Positions 8,670 to 16,831 of a stretch of DNA of 64,000 nucleotides are shown here, piece after piece (position 1 is the stretch's first letter; each line of letters starts with the position of its first letter). The notes under the pieces are model-generated. The model had not been told where the DNA came from and did not search any database. It saw only the letters and a program-made list of their open reading frames with translations. Source of the stretch: Duganella lactea (GTDB lineage: Bacteria > Pseudomonadota > Gammaproteobacteria > Burkholderiales > Burkholderiaceae_D); the NCBI RefSeq assembly GCF_009857505.1, contig NZ_WWCP01000028.1:1-64000 (forward strand), written 5' to 3'. A program made the translations under genes and the position numbers.

Positions 8670-10017
8670 TTCTTACCTCGCCAGCATTTAGAGATAACTC
8701 ATACAAATATTCGCGGTGACTGGACGATATAGTAAGGAGCTGGCCCCCCATCAATTCAAGAAAGTCCGTTGCGGTAAGCGCATTGGCATCCTTAGGGAAT
8801 GGCGGCCATACTCTAGCGAATCGTCGGAATCGCAAAGCTGCGGTAGGATCTGTTGCTGCCCTGGCGAGGCTGTTCAGTATTTTTGCTGAGATATCAATCG
8901 CTCTTGGGTCGGCACTACCATTTATCTTAGTCGCCGGCACAAATGATCTGTCGGCGTGCTCCATCCAGTCTTGAAGGCCTGCCCACCAGAGTTGGACTTC
9001 ACGTTTTTTGCCCTCGCGCTGAGAGATGGTGAGCGCTGGATTGAAGATCCATAGATAAGAGTCTAAAGCTTCGAAGTTGATATCGTTTAGCATGTGTTGT
9101 ATTGCCTCTCTCAAGTTTGAAGGCAATGTTTTATTTCGCACTGCCGACCTGAGTAGGAATAGCAGCTCCTTGGTTTTGCTTTTCTCGGATAAATGCACCA
9201 GTAGGTCGCTCGACTCTGTCCGATGCCACCTCGCCATGACCAGGCGAATATGTCGAATGAGTCCGCGAGGCCAGCCAATCAAGGCGGATCCGAAGCGCCA
9301 AGGTAATGGTGTTGCGCCTGCGGGTGTTCGGTCACTGTCATTGCGCATCTCATGAAGTATCATGTGTAGCCAGGAGAAAACGCCATATGTAGATTGGAGG
9401 CCGTCGGCCACTCGGAATTTTTCCATTTTTTTCGTGGCTAAAATAGGCACATCAAAGCCGGCAGCGGCGGCGATGCTGATTGCAGTGTTCACCAGACTGT
9501 ACGGCGCTGGCGCCGCGGACAGACGTGTGATTTGAGTTCCGCAACGGCAGTTCCAATGTGGTTTCAACTCAGACCAGTGGAATACCTTTCCGCAATCACA
9601 TCGGCCGATAAGAAATTTGTGATGTATCGGACATGCGAGCACAAAAGGAAGGTCCCATAGTGCTAGGTGAATTCCAAATGACTGCACGCATTGCGGGCAT
9701 ATCCGGAACTGCCTTGTGAGAGGTCTTTGCCAATACTCATCCAGGCCGATAAAGCTCGGCCTGGCATAAGTAAAGTGCTCCTCAATCCAGAGTCGTCGAT
9801 AGTTGTCCGCTGCCCTGCCTATGATCTTATTGATCAAGTCCCAGGCTGCAATTCTATTTTTTAAGAGTTTTGATTTGTAGAGAGTCGCGATCGCGTCTCC
9901 AATCGGTTTCGGTATCTCATGACCATTGCTGGTGAAATGACGACTGACAAAGCCCGCTAGGCTTTCACCAGGTTGGTAATTAGGCCGCAAAGGGTAAAGG
10001 GGCAACTCATGCAGCAT
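8656..10017 (-). CDS. TniQ/TnsD-like target selector, shorter paralogue (element 1)
   Basis: A protein of 453 residues. It opens with a typical TniQ start (LYPLRPNYQPGESLAGFVSRHF), then zinc-binding motifs at about 109-170: CPQCVQSFG, ACPIHHKFLIGRCDCGK, NCRCG. The remainder is helical. TniQ/TnsD-type proteins recognise a chromosomal attachment site or other target and load TnsC. It overlaps tnsC by 11 bp upstream and the larger tniQ by 14 bp downstream. Two TniQ proteins in one operon are known in several Tn7-like groups, where they can serve separate target pathways. Confidence 0.88.
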   Translation of the reverse strand: MLHELPLYPLRPNYQPGESLAGFVSRHFTSNGHEIPKPIGDAIATLYKSKLLKNRIAAWDLINKIIGRAADNYRRLWIEEHFTYARPSFIGLDEYWQRPLTRQFRICPQCVQSFGIHLALWDLPFVLACPIHHKFLIGRCDCGKVFHWSELKPHWNCRCGTQITRLSAAPAPYSLVNTAISIAAAAGFDVPILATKKMEKFRVADGLQSTYGVFSWLHMILHEMRNDSDRTPAGATPLPWRFGSALIGWPRGLIRHIRLVMARWHRTESSDLLVHLSEKSKTKELLFLLRSAVRNKTLPSNLREAIQHMLNDINFEALDSYLWIFNPALTISQREGKKREVQLWWAGLQDWMEHADRSFVPATKINGSADPRAIDISAKILNSLARAATDPTAALRFRRFARVWPPFPKDANALTATDFLELMGGQLLTISSSHREYLYELSLNAGEVRNEVS

Positions 10018-10978
10018 TCTGGCGCCTCTTATTTGAACGACCGATCAGCGCTCCCCGCTCGAAAGGCTCGCCAGCGCGATCGAGTCGACGGAATTCGAAG
10101 GTGGAACTAAATGGATTTAATTCATTCACCCCTTCGCGCCAAATTTGCGTTGTGAATGCTAGGGCTAGCTCTGTAGGCGTGATACGAGTTAACTGTTGCT
10201 CGAAGACGAGACGTATTACGCCGAGTAGTAGCGACTTTACAAAGGCCACTCGTCCATCAGTGGCTGCGTGTAGCCGATGGCCTAGCTCTTTCCAACTCAT
10301 TTCGCCTTTCAAAAAGGGCACTGGTAGTGATGGTGTTAGTGAAGTGAATAGCTGGAGACATTGGGATTCGATATTGTCCTCAGGATCTTGTCCCAATGCC
10401 ATTTGTACATGTCTGGTGAACCGCCTTCGTAGCTGCTCATTCACTCTCAACAAGTCCTCAACACGAGGTAGTCCAAGCAATGTGGTGGGTACTTGCATGT
10501 GATCCATTACACTCTTCAGCCAATCGCCCACCATGTATTGAGTGGGAGACTGACCGCGGTCCTGGATGTGATTCGCCTCATCAAACATCAGCAGTTCAAC
10601 GCGGCATTCTCGTGCCAAATGCACAGCGCGGGCAGTCTTCGTCGAGGTTGTGCCGAACGATGGACTGGGGTCGCCTAGCTGGGTCAGCATAACTTCGGCC
10701 ACGCTGCCGATTGTGGCCGCTGGCGGGATAGCTACGATTAATACTGGGACGATGTCGCGCTCGGGAATAGACGTGCGAGGATACTTAGTTTCCAAGGCTT
10801 TGCACAAAGTAGTTTTGCCCGATCCTGATTCACCGGTCACGACCAAGTGGCTGGCGACGCCGGTCTCTCTGTATAACCTGACCATCCGATCAATTTCGTT
10901 AAACGCGGTGACGAATGGCGGGAACTCCAAGTATTCGCTGGTGAAGTTTCGCAGGGTTTCAAATTCAGTTAGCTCCAT
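10007..10978 (-). CDS. TnsC/TniB-like AAA+ transposition regulator (element 1)
   Basis: A protein of 323 residues when started at MELTEFETLRNF (ATG at 10978), which lies directly behind the tnsB stop; the frame runs further upstream into tnsB. Walker A is GESGSGKTT at about residue 49-57 and Walker B is LLMFDEANHI. These ATPases form filaments on target DNA and link TniQ to the TnsB transposase. Its position between tnsB and tniQ, with almost no spacing, is the standard order of Tn7-like operons. Confidence 0.92.
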   Translation of the reverse strand: MELTEFETLRNFTSEYLEFPPFVTAFNEIDRMVRLYRETGVASHLVVTGESGSGKTTLCKALETKYPRTSIPERDIVPVLIVAIPPAATIGSVAEVMLTQLGDPSPSFGTTSTKTARAVHLARECRVELLMFDEANHIQDRGQSPTQYMVGDWLKSVMDHMQVPTTLLGLPRVEDLLRVNEQLRRRFTRHVQMALGQDPEDNIESQCLQLFTSLTPSLPVPFLKGEMSWKELGHRLHAATDGRVAFVKSLLLGVIRLVFEQQLTRITPTELALAFTTQIWREGVNELNPFSSTFEFRRLDRAGEPFERGALIGRSNKRRQNAA

Positions 10979-10979
10979 C

Positions 10980-12941
10980 TCACCGGCCCCCACGGTTAAG
11001 TTGGAAAGTCGGCAGAGGCTCCGGCGGTGCCTCGTCTTTCGCGTCAAATAGTGGGGTAAATTTCTTTGCTTTCTTGGGAGGTTCTGCCGCTAGCTGGGCG
11101 TTTGGATTGCTACTGGTTATCCCATGTATTTTTGCCGCTCGGCGTCGCGTACGCTGCTTCCGACTTTGCATCAGTTGGTCGACTGAAACAGCAAGGTCAT
11201 ATTTTGCTTGAAGTAGTGCTTCAGGATTTTCTGCTGCTTGCCCGTCTTCCCGGATCTGACGTCTGATCAATTCATGCTGTGCGAGCGTCAAGCCTTTTGC
11301 GTATGCTTGATCTAATGCTCGGATAGATACTGGGTCTTGCTGATCCGGTGCCCAGATTTGGATCGTGCATAGGTCCTCGGGATCGTAGACTATCCGGAGT
11401 TTTGTTCCTGGCCCCCATGTGTGCATGATACGGTCAAGCTCTTGTCCGCCATAACGAATGCCACGCAAAGTTATACCGTCGCGTTGGAGAGTTCGCTCGG
11501 CGACCAGGCCGATGCGCTTCTGCAGGAGTTCAATGCTATTGGGCAGCTCTGGCGTCCTGAAACGAAGTCCCTCGTGCCACTTAGCCCAAGGAGTAGTGCG
11601 AATTCCTCTCTGGATTGTCTGAGCATAAATATCGAGTAGCCATTTTTCAATAACCTGTTTGCATTCAGCGATGGTTAACACAGCATGTTTTTGGGGATCG
11701 TATTCGCCGCGCTCAGCTAGCTTAGCTAGACTGGTGCCGGGCAATTGGTGGCACAAACAGTAATTCAGCGTTCCCTGAAAACGTTCTATTTTTCCTTTAA
11801 ATCGAGGCTCCTTTTTCGGGCAGAACAGGTTATGGATCGACAAATCCATTGTTACCCCCTCAAGTCCTGTCCCGTGGAACTCCAATCCGTTATCCATTGC
11901 GAGACAATCCATAACGCCGTAACAAGGCCAAGCATGCAAAATCTCTAGCCCGGGTATCACTTTTTCAGTTGGCGTCTTAGGGAGTATTGAGTGCCGAAGT
12001 GCACCCATCACGGCCATTGCCGAAGGGCCTCCGAAGTTGAGAAAATAACCTACAGGAAAACGGCTGAAGGAATCAATGAGTATGGTCAGGATTGGGCGCC
12101 CGATAGGCACTCCTGAGCGCTCGTCAATAAGAAATAAGTCTAACGGTGTGTGATCAACCTCAACGCGTTCTAGGATGCGGGTCGCCTGCGGCGCCATCTG
12201 AGCTATGCGGTGTCGGTCATTCGCTGCTGACTTTCCTTTTTGGAGTCTAGTACGATCATAGGATGGCAGGAGCGCAAACATTCGATAGCTCGTACGCAGT
12301 GCCGGTGTTCTGAGTTGTTCTTCCGGTAGCCTGCTGTGATTTTTCTGCAGGATTTTTCCTGCAAGGCGAGTGTGAATAGATGTGATCGTAGCCGCTGGAC
12401 TTGCTGCGAACGCCTCTTCTGTGGCTTCCCCAAAAAGGTCGAGAATCTCGTCGGATTGACGAAGAATACTGTTTCCCCGATGCGCGAATCGGGGTATAAG
12501 AGCGCGTACATCTTTGGAGTATCGGTATTTTGAATGCCAACGGTACACGGTAATCCAAGATGGCGGCTGCGGATCCTCAATCTGCTCAGCTACCTCGGTG
12601 ATAACTGGATCAAGATGTCGTTTGGAAAAAGCGCGCACGCCCTCTTGGTCCATCGCACGAAGATACGCCATACGTCGACGAATTTCAGCCTGATTTCTTT
12701 CTGATAGTTCACTTAAGGGACGGCCATAGATCTGAGTTCCATCCACGCGAGCGGTCGTCTGACTAGCTTTGATGCCCCCTGCAGTGAACGCTGAGAGCAG
12801 GTCGGCTTTAGAGCTCAATATAATTTGGCCATCCGTAAGGCGCTCTAACACTACTTGGTCGTCATTGCCGAGGCGCTCCAACCGATACTCGACGCCCAGC
12901 CAATCAAAAACCAAACCTGTCCGAAAGGCGAAACCACGCAT
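10980..12941 (-). CDS. TnsB/TniA-like DDE transposase (element 1)
   Basis: A protein of 653 residues with a Mu-type (rve-superfamily) integrase core. The three acidic residues appear in VEVDHTPLD, CLAMDNGLEFHG and RFKGKIERFQG. N-terminal DNA-binding helices and a C-terminal beta domain (Mu_transpos_C-like, GIRYGGQELDRIM) flank the core. TnsB cuts and joins the transposon 3' ends. It overlaps tnsA by 38 bp, so translation is probably coupled. It is only distantly related to the transposase at 33891-35918, so the window holds two different elements, not a duplication. Confidence 0.92.
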   Translation of the reverse strand: MRGFAFRTGLVFDWLGVEYRLERLGNDDQVVLERLTDGQIILSSKADLLSAFTAGGIKASQTTARVDGTQIYGRPLSELSERNQAEIRRRMAYLRAMDQEGVRAFSKRHLDPVITEVAEQIEDPQPPSWITVYRWHSKYRYSKDVRALIPRFAHRGNSILRQSDEILDLFGEATEEAFAASPAATITSIHTRLAGKILQKNHSRLPEEQLRTPALRTSYRMFALLPSYDRTRLQKGKSAANDRHRIAQMAPQATRILERVEVDHTPLDLFLIDERSGVPIGRPILTILIDSFSRFPVGYFLNFGGPSAMAVMGALRHSILPKTPTEKVIPGLEILHAWPCYGVMDCLAMDNGLEFHGTGLEGVTMDLSIHNLFCPKKEPRFKGKIERFQGTLNYCLCHQLPGTSLAKLAERGEYDPQKHAVLTIAECKQVIEKWLLDIYAQTIQRGIRTTPWAKWHEGLRFRTPELPNSIELLQKRIGLVAERTLQRDGITLRGIRYGGQELDRIMHTWGPGTKLRIVYDPEDLCTIQIWAPDQQDPVSIRALDQAYAKGLTLAQHELIRRQIREDGQAAENPEALLQAKYDLAVSVDQLMQSRKQRTRRRAAKIHGITSSNPNAQLAAEPPKKAKKFTPLFDAKDEAPPEPLPTFQLNRGGR

Positions 12942-13626
12942 GTTCGTTCTCCTCTTTGAGTATGAGAATAGTGCTGTCGTCTAGTGGTGAATTGAGATCG
13001 CATGTCAGCAGGCCCATGAGTAGCAGGCTGTAGGGATCGAGCTCTACATGCGATAGCGGTGCGATTGCCGCGCCCAGCGATATTGGGAACAAAGCTTGCG
13101 TTTGCTGTAGCTTGGCAACGCATTTCAAATAAGTTGGCAGTAGTCGCGGCGCCAGGTGATAAATGCGTCGCAAATTGCTAAGTCTAGGTTCGATTTGAAG
13201 AACCCTGTCAGTCAAGATTACGTAGTTTCGCTGCTCTCTTTCAAAGTGTTTCGTTACCTTGTCCAGCTTTGATTTTGTGTCAGGCTCATAGGCGAATTTA
13301 TGCGGCTTAACTTCGACGAGAATAGATTCACCATTCGCAAGCTTGAGTTCGAAGTCAGGTGTATACCTTCGTAGCGTGGGGCCGTCCGCGTAGTGGACGG
13401 TTTGTGGTTGCTCAGTGTATTGCGCTACTAATGGAGAGGTCTCGAAATGATAGATAGCATCTAATTCAAGCATTCCTTCGTGGTGAACCATACGCCCCGT
13501 CTTGCGACTTGGGAATTTGCCTCTCATAATTCCGCCAGTGGGGCGGACAATGCTTCTGGCGCGTTGGTGTTCTAAGCCGTTGGGCGTTCGCCCCTTCCAG
13601 GTACCTTGCCAAATGACGTGCGTCAT
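12904..13626 (-). CDS. TnsA-like endonuclease (element 1)
   Basis: A protein of 240 residues. A PD-(D/E)XK core is visible as LELDAIYHFE, then RYTPDFE (about residue 88-94) and ILVEVKPHKF (about 102-111). This fits the TnsA N-terminal nuclease fold, which cuts the 5' ends so that transposition is cut-and-paste. It is the first gene of the operon. In Tn7 the tnsA side faces one transposon end, so an end is expected to the right of 13626. Confidence 0.87.
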   Translation of the reverse strand: MTHVIWQGTWKGRTPNGLEHQRARSIVRPTGGIMRGKFPSRKTGRMVHHEGMLELDAIYHFETSPLVAQYTEQPQTVHYADGPTLRRYTPDFELKLANGESILVEVKPHKFAYEPDTKSKLDKVTKHFEREQRNYVILTDRVLQIEPRLSNLRRIYHLAPRLLPTYLKCVAKLQQTQALFPISLGAAIAPLSHVELDPYSLLLMGLLTCDLNSPLDDSTILILKEENEHAWFRLSDRFGF

Positions 13627-13858
13627 CTCGAACTCCAGTCACAATAAGTAATATGCGCTCCTCGACGTACTGGGCGATACGCTCTATGCCTGTTTTAAGG
13701 CAATAGATTCCCCAGCCGGTGGTCATAGACAACCAGAGTTTTCATTAGTCGAGGGATGAAAGGACTTGACGCGCCTGTGGCGGATTGCGATACTTGGCTT
13801 GTCTAAGGCGGTTCGCAAGAGCCGTGAAGCGGGTCAGGCCGAAAGGTTTGATCCGTTT

Positions 13859-14281
13859 TTACATTTGGACCTCCATATTTCTACGGCGCCGCAGTCGCTG
13901 CAATGGCTCAGTTTCTTGCTGAAGAACGACTTCTGGCAGGTTGAGTAGTTCTCGAATGAGCCGAGCCTGGGCGGGATGCAAGCCGTCCAGTTTCTGCCTA
14001 AGTGTGTCGAGCATCCAGTAAACGTCTGGATGAGCATCGGGTTCTAGTATCAGCTTGCGATCCGAGGCCTTGGCGGCAGTGCGCAACTCATCCTCTTCAG
14101 CAGATGTAAGCGGCAGCGTGGCGACTAGTTTTTCCACGAATTCAATCGTTGGCGGCCCCTTGAGACCGACCTCTAGTGCCGAGATGTAGGTCTGATCGTA
14201 GCCAATTAATTCTGCCAAGTCATTTTGCCGGATGCCGTGGCGCATCCGGATCTCGTGAAGCTGGCGGGCGAAGGGGCTCAT
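13859..14281 (-). CDS. XRE-family transcriptional regulator
   Basis: A protein of 140 residues with an N-terminal Cro/C1-type helix-turn-helix (IRQNDLAELIGYDQTYISAL at about residues 18-37). A linker and a basic C terminus (LQRLRRRRN) follow. It is transcribed in the same direction as the tnsA operon and lies 232 bp upstream of tnsA. It may regulate transposition, itself or the cargo. A TTGACA hexamer at 14338-14343 (minus strand) and the 8-bp-arm palindrome at 14373-14389 lie upstream and suit an autoregulated promoter. The 13627-13858 gap holds no other gene. Confidence 0.85.
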   Translation of the reverse strand: MSPFARQLHEIRMRHGIRQNDLAELIGYDQTYISALEVGLKGPPTIEFVEKLVATLPLTSAEEDELRTAAKASDRKLILEPDAHPDVYWMLDTLRQKLDGLHPAQARLIRELLNLPEVVLQQETEPLQRLRRRRNMEVQM

Positions 14282-14372
14282 AGCAAGTTCGCAAAATAGA
14301 TCAGTTGAATCGCAGAGTACGACACTATGAACAGCTATGTCAATATGTAAGTATTTGATTTAAAAGAGGAAA

Positions 14373-14389
14373 GGGTTGACGGTCAACCC
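14373..14389. promoter_or_regulatory. Palindrome GGGTTGAC-G-GTCAACCC, candidate operator
   Basis: Perfect 8-bp arms around a single central G, about 90 bp upstream of the XRE gene and within the divergent region shared with the ribbon-helix-helix gene. Palindromes of this kind are typical XRE operators. The assignment is by position only. Confidence 0.5.
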
Positions 14390-14423
14390 CACCAAAATCT
14401 AAGCACAGCCACTTTTATAACTA

Positions 14424-14445
14424 ATTGATATTTGAAATTATCAAT
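14424..14445. repeat. AT-rich inverted repeat
   Basis: ATTGATA and TATCAAT form 7-bp arms around an 8-bp spacer in the divergent promoter region between the XRE and ribbon-helix-helix genes. It may be a second operator or simply AT-rich promoter DNA. Confidence 0.3.
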
Positions 14446-14485
14446 CAGCACAAAAAATCTCAAGAGGCAGAATTTTTAATGAAAA

Positions 14486-14517
14486 AATGTGTAAAATGTG
14501 TGTGGAAATTACACATT
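14486..14517. promoter_or_regulatory. Perfect inverted repeat overlapping a -10 box, probable RHH operator
   Basis: AATGTGTAA (14486-14494) and TTACACATT (14509-14517) are exact inverted copies around a 14-bp spacer. A -10-like TAAAAT at 14492-14497 overlaps the left arm. The ribosome site GGAGAG and ATG of the ribbon-helix-helix gene follow at once. This is the layout of an autorepressed gene. Confidence 0.65.
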
Positions 14518-14527
14518 GGAGAGAGCC

Positions 14528-14755
14528 ATGGATGCGAAAAAGCGACCTATAACCGTGAGACTCAGCTTGGATATGTCGCCTGAAGCGAATGACTTGTTGG
14601 AACGTTTGGCATCTGCAAACGGGACCACCAAAAGTCAGATTTTGCGCAGGGCAGTCGCGTTGTATCACGTTGCCCATGAGGCGACAGTCTCGGGCAAGCG
14701 TATTGGAGTGATAGATAAAGACCGGAATGTTGTCACTGAGTTCGTCGGTCTGTGA
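14528..14755 (+). CDS. Ribbon-helix-helix DNA-binding protein
   Basis: A protein of 75 residues. ITVRLSLDMSPEANDLLERL followed by KSQILRRAVALYHVA is a CopG/Arc-type ribbon-helix-helix. The ATG at 14528 is chosen because GGAGAG lies five bases upstream and the operator-like repeat would otherwise be inside the gene. Such proteins are often antitoxins, but no toxin gene follows; the neighbour at 14836-16275 runs the other way. Probably a stand-alone autorepressor. Confidence 0.8.
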   Translation: MDAKKRPITVRLSLDMSPEANDLLERLASANGTTKSQILRRAVALYHVAHEATVSGKRIGVIDKDRNVVTEFVGL

Positions 14756-14835
14756 TCTCGCTTTTACTCCCGAGTCGAAAAAACAATTTAACTACTTGCC
14801 CGTTCGCGATCAAGCGAAAGCAAGTCTTTAACATG

Positions 14836-16275
14836 CTATTGGCGCTTGCTTGCCGAAGCCCTCGGCATTCCATTAACGTATGCGATTCGTGAAGCGAGAC
14901 CGTGTTCCTCGATGAACTCTGTCCTGATCTGCTGAATGGTGTCCAGCTTTCTACCCAACTTGCCGATGTCGACGAGTAGGAAGACCGCGCGGTCCGTGTC
15001 CTCGCCCTTTTTATAGAATTCCAGCTGCTTTGCGTAGCCGTGCACCACGTCCGGATTGGTGGATAGCTTTATCTCGACCACAACTTTGGATGCGAAACCG
15101 CTGGAAACCTTGAAATCAACGGGCCCGTTTCCGGAATCCGCCTCCGGAGTCAGGTCCAGGTTATTGGCTTTGCAGTGGGCGTAGGCGATGGCATAAAACA
15201 GCCGCTGGCTCGCCTTTTCCTTCCTAGGCTTCCCTTCTTCGGTCCATAGCTCTTTCCAAAGGCCTTTATTTTCTATCAAGTCTTGGAACTGCTCTACGAT
15301 TTTGCCGACGACTTCCTCGGCGGCGTCAATGTCTAGTTTCAGCTTCGCGTATTTCGCGAGATCGAAAGGGAACTCGTTCGGTATCGACTCCAGAAGGCGC
15401 ATCCAGAAAGCCTCCCCGTTCCTGTCGCAGGCGAAGTCATATGGTTTCGGTTCGACTTCTCTCAGCATGGCCAGCAGCGTTTCGAACGCCTTCTCGCTCC
15501 CCAGCGCGGCGTCCTTCATCTGCACCTTCTGAGCCCTCGTCATGGTTGCCCATATTTCGCCGATGCTTCCGTTCACTCTTTCTCTGAGCGCGTCGTTTTC
15601 GGCTACGACTCGCGAGATATCACTCCAGTCTGTGGCGATAGGCAGCGCGCGGACGATGTCTCGAGGAACCAAAATGAGCGGATCTCCCGAGCACGGATTG
15701 CAGATGAGGTTCATGTGTATGCCGCCCAAGACATAGGGCTTTCTGGGCATCTTCAGACTGCCATTTACCCTGTCGGTAAATGCGATCAGGCTTTTAAGGA
15801 TGATGTTGGTGGTCATGTCACTGATGCGGTCCGGGCCGATTCCCTCCTCGAACAACGCCAGCGCCATGAACAGGTCAACATCCTCGACTCCCAGTCTGAC
15901 GATCTGGGAGGCCGTGTCCAGCGTCGAAGCGACCAAGTCACGTCCGAATCCGGAACCCCTTACCGAGGTCCCGTACCCTAGGCAGGTCCAGCTGATCTCC
16001 GAAAACTTGAAGAGGCGTTCCGCCCCTTTCCAAGCCGCGTCTCCCTTCTGCTTTGAGCCTGCCAGAAGTTTGATGATGGTCCGGAATCGCTGTGTGTACT
16101 CGCCGATTGCCCCGTCATGCATTTCTGGATGCTTGCTGTATACCAGTAGCATCGGATCAATGAACAGGAGAGTGTCCGTAGCGAGCAATACGTTCACGAC
16201 GTCAAATTCCGCCAGCACGTCTTCCGAAAGCTTAAATTCGCTGCTGATCGTGGCCGGATTGGTTATCTTGCCCAT
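14836..16275 (-). CDS. Unknown protein with C-terminal PD-(D/E)XK-like nuclease domain
   Basis: A protein of 479 residues from the ATG at 16275, which has AGAGGA upstream; an in-frame Met at 16320 lacks this. Residues 1-370 are helical and unrecognised. Near residue 405-430, GNGPVDFKVSSG then KVVVEIKLST gives the D...ExK pattern of PD-(D/E)XK nucleases. It is divergent from the MazG-like/DUF2075 pair at 16461-18724 across a 185-bp gap, and all three have similar composition. The three may form one defence module; that is inference. Confidence 0.65.
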   Translation of the reverse strand: MGKITNPATISSEFKLSEDVLAEFDVVNVLLATDTLLFIDPMLLVYSKHPEMHDGAIGEYTQRFRTIIKLLAGSKQKGDAAWKGAERLFKFSEISWTCLGYGTSVRGSGFGRDLVASTLDTASQIVRLGVEDVDLFMALALFEEGIGPDRISDMTTNIILKSLIAFTDRVNGSLKMPRKPYVLGGIHMNLICNPCSGDPLILVPRDIVRALPIATDWSDISRVVAENDALRERVNGSIGEIWATMTRAQKVQMKDAALGSEKAFETLLAMLREVEPKPYDFACDRNGEAFWMRLLESIPNEFPFDLAKYAKLKLDIDAAEEVVGKIVEQFQDLIENKGLWKELWTEEGKPRKEKASQRLFYAIAYAHCKANNLDLTPEADSGNGPVDFKVSSGFASKVVVEIKLSTNPDVVHGYAKQLEFYKKGEDTDRAVFLLVDIGKLGRKLDTIQQIRTEFIEEHGLASRIAYVNGMPRASASKRQ

Positions 16276-16460
16276 GAATATCCTCTGTAAGCACGGCGAA
16301 AAGCATTCCTCTGCTAGCAAGCTTGAGAAAATTTTCTCACAGGAAATTGACTATAATTTAGCATACGACCGGATGTAAGCCATGTCCACCACCATTTGTC
16401 TGATGTCTTTTTCTGAGGCAATTTAAGGCATGCGGCGCAATTACTTTCAAGGAGCAAGCA

Positions 16461-16829
16461 ATGGAGTCCAGGAGCCCCGATTTGGAAACGCTAAGAACCA
16501 TGCTACGCACTTTTGTTGTCGAGCGGGAATGGGGGCAGTTCCATACGCCAAAGAACCTGGCCACTGCGCTAAGCGTGGAAGCGGCGGAACTCTTGGAGCC
16601 GTTCCAATGGCTTGCTACCGGCGACGGGGACGAGTTGACCGACGGCGCCCGTGCGGCGGTGCGTCTGGAGATGGCGGACGTACTGGCATATCTGCTTTTG
16701 CTGGCGGACAGGATGAATGTGGACCTCTGCGCAGCACTTGCGGAAAAAATCGCCATAAACGCTGGAAAATATCCTGCGGATGAAGCGCGTGGTAGCTCAA
16801 AAAAATACACGGCCTACGAGGGGAAGTGA
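16461..16829 (+). CDS. MazG-like nucleotide pyrophosphohydrolase (dCTPase-like)
   Basis: A protein of 122 residues, the usual length of single-domain all-alpha NTP pyrophosphatases. REWGQFHTPKNLATALSVEA followed by AELLEPFQWL, then LEMADVLAYLLLLADRM at about residue 71-87, is the metal-binding EXXE...EXXD arrangement. It resembles dCTP pyrophosphatases (DCTPP1/RS21-C6 group) and MazG. The enzyme would hydrolyse dNTPs to the monophosphate, with dCTP or modified dCTP as a likely substrate by family resemblance. AAGGAG precedes the start. It ends just before the DUF2075 gene, so the two are co-transcribed. Depleting nucleotides during infection is a plausible role here, not shown. Confidence 0.85.
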   Translation: MESRSPDLETLRTMLRTFVVEREWGQFHTPKNLATALSVEAAELLEPFQWLATGDGDELTDGARAAVRLEMADVLAYLLLLADRMNVDLCAALAEKIAINAGKYPADEARGSSKKYTAYEGK

Positions 16830-16831
16830 CA

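Noticed and set aside
13735..13752. GTTTTCATTAG near the first tnsA as a match to the 200-227 repeats
   Set aside because: It has mismatches, occurs once and has the wrong orientation for an opposite transposon end.
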